From contig CAMZIY010000001.1 of assembly GCA_947307365.1 (NCBI GenBank), positions 1 through 61,576 on the forward strand: 61,576 nt of DNA. The letters run 5' to 3'. This document shows, piece by piece, positions 58,437-61,576 of this stretch (position 1 is the first letter of the stretch; the number at the start of each line of letters is the position of its first letter). The translations under genes and the position numbers were made by a program. Under the pieces are notes generated by a model. It had not been told where the DNA came from. It saw only the letters and a program-made list of their open reading frames with translations, and did not search any database. This stretch comes from an uncultured Clostridia bacterium (GTDB lineage: Bacteria; Bacillota; Clostridia; Oscillospirales; Oscillospiraceae).

Positions 58437-59696
58437 ATGAAAGCGGTAATCCAGATGAACGACATTTTCATTCCCGGAGATATTCTTATCCCCCGAGTTG
58501 GCGATATCAGCCGCTGGTCCGTTATAGCCTGCGACCAGTTCACCTCCCAGCCGGAGTATTGGGCAAAGGTGGAGGAATTGGTGGGACACTCCCCCAGCAC
58601 ACTCCGCCTGATGCTCCCCGAAGCCTATCTTGGTCTGCCGGATCAGGCGGAACGCTCCCGGTCCATTCTCCATGCCATGGACGACTACCTGAAGAGGGGG
58701 TTATTCCGCACCCTGGAGGATTCCTATGTATATGTGGAGCGAACCTTGTCGGGCGGCGAACTGCGGCGCGGCCTTCTCGGACTTCTCGATCTGGAAGCCT
58801 ATGATTACCGTGAGGATTCCGTCTCCCTGGTCCACGCGACGGAAGGGCTGGTCCGGGAACGCATCCCGCCCCGTCTTGCTCTGCGCCGTGAAGCCGATCT
58901 GGAATGCGCTCACCTGGTCCTTTTCTATGATGATCCCGATTTTCAGATCTGCACCGAATCCGCCAGGAACAAGGGAGAACTTCTGTACGATTTCGACCTG
59001 ATGCTGGGAGGCGGGCATCTTCGCGGCTGGCGCATTTCCGGCGAAGGTGCGGATCGGCTTCGGGGCGCCCTGAACCGCTTGGCCGACCCGGAGATCCTGC
59101 GGGCTAAATACGGGGATTCTGCTGCTCCGGTGCTGTACGCCGTGGGAGACGGGAATCACAGTCTAGCCACCGCGAAGCAGAACTGGGAACAGATCCGGGA
59201 AACCCTGACGCCCGCCCAGCGGGAAAGGCATCCCGCTCGCTACACCCTGGCAGAGTTGGTGGACCTCCATGAACCTTCCATAGAATTTGAGCCCATTCAC
59301 CGCGTGCTCTTTGACACGGATGAGCAGGCTTTTCTGGAGGAAGCCGCATGCCGATTTCCGAGCGCAGACGGCGCGCATCTCTTCCGCTGTCTGACTTCTG
59401 CGGGTTCTGCGACGCTGTCCGCCCGGGGCACCATCGGTCAGGCCATCGCCGCCCTGGACGCTTTCCTGCTGGATTATTCCCATCGGCACGGCGGGCGGAT
59501 CGACTATATCCATGGTATGGCTGACACGGTCGCCCTGTGTTCTTCCCCGGGACGGGCCGCCCTGCTCATGCCGGAGATGAACAAGCGGGAGCTGTTCCCC
59601 TCCATCATCACCAGCGGCGTTCTGCCGAAAAAGAGTTTTTCCATCGGTCCGGCTTTGGATAAGCGCTATTACCTGGAATGCCGCAAGATCACCTGA
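58437..59696 (+). CDS. DUF1015 family protein
   Basis: A 419-residue cytoplasmic protein of the DUF1015 group, of unknown function. Typical signatures are PRVGDISRWSVIACDQFTSQ near the start, VYVERTL, FYDDPD, and VLYAVGDGNHSLATAKQNWE, the most conserved block. It ends in LPKKSFSIGPALDKRYYLEC. In other bacteria such genes often lie near serine or phosphoglycerate metabolism; no such neighbour is present here. The start is either 58437 or the ATG at 58455; neither has a strong ribosome site. Confidence 0.82.
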   Translation: MKAVIQMNDIFIPGDILIPRVGDISRWSVIACDQFTSQPEYWAKVEELVGHSPSTLRLMLPEAYLGLPDQAERSRSILHAMDDYLKRGLFRTLEDSYVYVERTLSGGELRRGLLGLLDLEAYDYREDSVSLVHATEGLVRERIPPRLALRREADLECAHLVLFYDDPDFQICTESARNKGELLYDFDLMLGGGHLRGWRISGEGADRLRGALNRLADPEILRAKYGDSAAPVLYAVGDGNHSLATAKQNWEQIRETLTPAQRERHPARYTLAELVDLHEPSIEFEPIHRVLFDTDEQAFLEEAACRFPSADGAHLFRCLTSAGSATLSARGTIGQAIAALDAFLLDYSHRHGGRIDYIHGMADTVALCSSPGRAALLMPEMNKRELFPSIITSGVLPKKSFSIGPALDKRYYLECRKIT

Positions 59697-59730
59697 GATG
59701 ATCAGCCGCAGATGAAGCGAGACAGTCAAT

Positions 59731-59764
59731 CGGCCCGGAGGTGCGATCTGCATCCTCCGGGCCG
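59731..59764. terminator. Bidirectional terminator between DUF1015 and SDR genes
   Basis: A perfect 11-bp stem CGGCCCGGAGG / CCTCCGGGCCG with a 12-base loop between two convergent stops. T-tracts are short. Confidence 0.7.
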
Positions 59765-59769
59765 TACGC

Positions 59770-60417
59770 TTACCATATGAAATTCGATCGGAGCATTTCT
59801 CCGTTATCCATCAGAATATCCTCACCGGTTATGGACCGGTTCACCGCCGTCAGATACCAGGCCAGTTCGGCGACCTCTTCCGGCTCCGCCCATTTCCCCA
59901 GCAGGGTCTCCGCACGAACCGCCGCATACAGGTCCTCCTGTTCCAGGATATGCCGGTTGGCGGGAGTGATCACGCCGCCGGGGGATATGCTGTTGCAGAG
60001 GATCCGCCTCGGCGCCAGGGTCAGGGCAAGATTCTTCATATACCCTACGATTCCGGCCTTGCTGGCCACATATCGGGGAAACTCCGCCCCATTCCTGGCG
60101 GAGGCAGAGGCGATGAACAGGATGCTGCGCAGACTCTCCCCCTTCAGGATATCTTCCGTAAAGCGGATCGTCCCCGTCAGGTTGACCGCAATGGCCTCAT
60201 TCTCCTCCAGGGTCCCGGCATTGTTGATCAGGATCTCCGCCTCCGGCAGTTCCTTCGGCGCGCCTTCCCGGATATCCCCGATGACATGGCGATACCGGGG
60301 ATGCAGGACCGTGCTTTCTTTCACGTCGACCCCCCACACGTCCCAGCCTTCCTGCAGGAATTTTCCCGCCGCCGCCCTGCCGATCCCGCTGGCGGTCCCG
60401 GTGATGATCACGTTCAT
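59770..60417 (-). CDS. Short-chain dehydrogenase/reductase, coupled to the VUT transporter
   Basis: A 215-residue classical-type SDR. The Rossmann motif is TGTASGIG, NNAGT follows, the catalytic Ser lies in IASASARNG, and the YxxxK motif is YVASKAG. The enzyme is shorter than most (about 250), mainly because of a shortened first half. Its ATG overlaps the transporter stop as ATGA, so it is expressed with it and falls under the same upstream RNA element. The substrate is unknown; a queuosine-precursor link is an inference from position only. Confidence 0.88.
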   Translation of the reverse strand: MNVIITGTASGIGRAAAGKFLQEGWDVWGVDVKESTVLHPRYRHVIGDIREGAPKELPEAEILINNAGTLEENEAIAVNLTGTIRFTEDILKGESLRSILFIASASARNGAEFPRYVASKAGIVGYMKNLALTLAPRRILCNSISPGGVITPANRHILEQEDLYAAVRAETLLGKWAEPEEVAELAWYLTAVNRSITGEDILMDNGEMLRSNFIW

Positions 60418-61139
60418 AAGCTTTCCTCCTGTACGCCGGCATATCCTTTTCCCCCTTCCAGGATCCCCCGGCTCATGCGGTAGCCCAGCGGGGAGAAAAC
60501 CACCTCAAACAGCAGCTCCAGCACGGCTCCCGTCAAGGCGCAGGTCAAACACTGCACCATAGACCAGCCGAAGAAGATCCGGCTCACAAGAAGGGCAAAG
60601 ATCAGATTGTCCGCAAACTGGGCCAGGAAGGTGGAAACATATGCACGCAAGGCGAAATTCCCGAAGCTCATTCTTTTTTTTAGCCGCCTGCCGATGCCAT
60701 AGTTCAGGAAGTTGTTCAGTATGGCGGAAGCGGCGAAGGCAACGGAGCTGCCCAGGATGATATACCACGTGCCGCCGAAAGTGTTGTTCAGAGCGGTGTT
60801 TATCGTCTCCTCGCTGCCGTCCACGAAGCTCTCTCCCCACACGCCGGGAATCAGGCTGCCCAGGAAGAACAGCAGCGCCATGAACAGATTGAGCACCAGC
60901 GCCGTCAGGGAGATCACCGTTGCGGCCTTTGGTCCGCAGCACTGGGTCAGGATGTCCATGGTCAGGAAAGTGAGCCAGGAAAAAAGGATCCCGCAGTCCA
61001 GCGCGAGCCAGTCCAACCCGGTATCGATGCTCTTGTTGGCCAGCAGATTCATCCCCACTACGGAGAGGATCAGCAAGGCGGCGGGCATCGGCGGAACTGA
61101 GCGCAGTATACTGCGGAGATCATCCATCTTTCGTTTCAT
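60414..61139 (-). CDS. VUT/YhhQ-family transporter (putative queuosine precursor transporter)
   Basis: A 241-residue membrane protein with about six helices. Features of the VUT (DUF165) family are SVVGMNLLANKSID, DCGILFSWLTFLTMDILTQ, GPKAATVISL, and the late RAYVSTFLAQFADNLIFALL. YhhQ-type members import queuine precursors such as preQ0 and preQ1. The start at 61139 uses the GGAG at 61151-61154, and that ribosome site is part of a preQ1-I-like element directly upstream, which strengthens the transport assignment. A frame extension to 61295 runs through this leader and is rejected. Confidence 0.88.
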   Translation of the reverse strand: MKRKMDDLRSILRSVPPMPAALLILSVVGMNLLANKSIDTGLDWLALDCGILFSWLTFLTMDILTQCCGPKAATVISLTALVLNLFMALLFFLGSLIPGVWGESFVDGSEETINTALNNTFGGTWYIILGSSVAFAASAILNNFLNYGIGRRLKKRMSFGNFALRAYVSTFLAQFADNLIFALLVSRIFFGWSMVQCLTCALTGAVLELLFEVVFSPLGYRMSRGILEGGKGYAGVQEESL

Positions 61140-61150
61140 ATTATTCGGTT

Positions 61151-61187
61151 CTCCTTGTTTTTTTAAGGTGGTTTTCAAGAGACACCT
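61151..61187 (-). ncRNA. preQ1-I-like riboswitch overlapping the ribosome site
   Basis: On the minus strand AGGTG (61187-61183) pairs with CACCT (61170-61166) to form P1. The 12-base loop contains CTTG (61179-61176), which is complementary to CAAG (61157-61154) in the A-rich tail TTAAAAAAACAAGG, giving the H-type pseudoknot of the preQ1-I class. The base just before the 3' arm of P1 is C, the position that pairs with the ligand in known preQ1-I RNAs. The tail runs into AAGGAG, so ligand binding would hide the ribosome site of the VUT transporter. Confidence 0.72.
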
Positions 61188-61217
61188 GTATTTGCCTGCC
61201 ATCTGACAGGCCGGTTC

Positions 61218-61246
61218 ATCGTAACACAGCGGAAGATAAAAAGCAA
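61218..61246 (-). promoter_or_regulatory. Possible promoter of the VUT-SDR operon
   Basis: Minus strand TTGCTT, 17-base spacer, TACGAT, about 30 bases upstream of the riboswitch. Confidence 0.4.
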
Positions 61247-61342
61247 GAGAGAAAGCCTCTCCCCTGTCCCGGACCGCTTGCCGGAAGACCGGCACGCCCG
61301 CAGCGGACGATACAGAATTCGGAAATTCTTCCAGATTACCGG

Positions 61343-61371
61343 TTGAGTTGCCGCAGAAACTATGCTATAAT
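61343..61371 (+). promoter_or_regulatory. SigmaA-type promoter of the truncated SDR gene
   Basis: TTGAGT, 17-base spacer, perfect TATAAT, 41 bases before the ATG. Confidence 0.7.
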
Positions 61372-61412
61372 ACCGTATCATCTGATAAATCACTTAGATA
61401 AGGAGCGATATC

Positions 61413-61576
61413 ATGAAAGACTTTGCTGGCAAGATCGCATTTATTACCGGCGGCGCTTCCGGCGCCGGCCTCGGCTACGCCCAGATCTTCTCTGAGGCGG
61501 GCATGAAGGTCGTCATCGCCGACTACCGTCAGGACCACCTGGACGAGGCTATGGCCTACTTCAAGGAAAAGGGCGC
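61413..61576 (+). CDS. Short-chain dehydrogenase/reductase, N-terminal fragment (runs off the window)
   Basis: Only the first 54 codons are visible. The NAD(P)-binding motif is FITGGASGAGLGYAQIF (TGxxxGxG), followed by KVVIADYRQDHLDEAM, where the Asp after the second strand hints at NAD preference. AAGGAG lies 7 bases before the ATG. Substrate and true length cannot be judged. Confidence 0.85.
   Translation, partial: MKDFAGKIAFITGGASGAGLGYAQIFSEAGMKVVIADYRQDHLDEAMAYFKEKG

Overview
The window reads as a chromosomal segment of a high-GC, low-mobility member of the Clostridia (Firmicutes), probably a gut or rumen plant-polysaccharide degrader. The grounds are a sporulation sigma factor G, a Gram-positive walR-walK-walH-walI-walJ locus with rlmH, Bacillus-type ARG boxes, and many small two- or three-gene operons with strong GGAGG ribosome sites. 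No genus can be assigned from the sequence. There are no insertion sequences, integrases, phage genes or CRISPR arrays. Nearly all space is coding.

Layout. 1-2.7 kb: the 3' end of xylA and a GH3 glycosidase. 2.7-5.1 kb (minus): sigG, a polysaccharide deacetylase and a DUF2461 gene. 5.3-8.6 kb (plus): two tandem MutS-family ATPases. 8.6-14.5 kb: acyl-CoA synthetase, SEC-C protein, then a minus operon of phosphoribosyltransferase, GH2 glycosidase and MBL hydrolase. 14.6-19.3 kb (plus): phosphoketolase and an LTA-synthase-like membrane sulfatase with an odd N-terminal domain. 19.3-20.0 kb: a 700-base non-coding region with an orphan cobalamin riboswitch. 20.0-30.9 kb (minus): an arginine/carbamoyl-phosphate operon argC-GNAT-argJ-argB-argD-argF-carA-carB, in which carB is fused to a dapF-like domain. 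31-36.7 kb: ferredoxin, URO-D-family methyltransferase, tRNA-Ser, O-antigen-ligase-like polymerase, rhomboid-like protein and rubredoxin. 36.7-41.4 kb (minus): esterase, a DUF4125-TPR-DUF4037 cassette and a glycyl-radical activase. 41.5-54 kb (minus): the wal/cell-wall region with murA, rlmH, NUDIX, topB, malY and a flavin reductase. 54-61.6 kb: Fe-alcohol dehydrogenase, metallophosphoesterase, a His-rich protein with a CobW-type GTPase, an SH3 protein, DUF1015, a preQ1-controlled VUT transporter-SDR pair, and a truncated SDR.

How genes work together. xylA, GH3, GH2, the esterase and phosphoketolase fit pentose/hemicellulose use. The arg operon carries ornithine and citrulline synthesis plus carbamoyl phosphate supply under a consensus promoter flanked by ARG-box-like repeats; argG and argH are not in the window.

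Most unusual items: (1) a single 1342-residue CarB-DapF fusion whose DapF part lacks the first catalytic cysteine; (2) a cobalamin riboswitch with its own promoter and terminator but no gene behind it; (3) a degenerate HAD-phosphatase-like domain fused to an LTA-synthase-like enzyme; (4) a DUF4125-TPR-DUF4037 cassette; (5) a CobW GTPase paired with a His/Cys-rich repeat protein; (6) a compact preQ1-I-like riboswitch in front of a VUT transporter. All functional statements come from reading motifs by eye; no database search was run.
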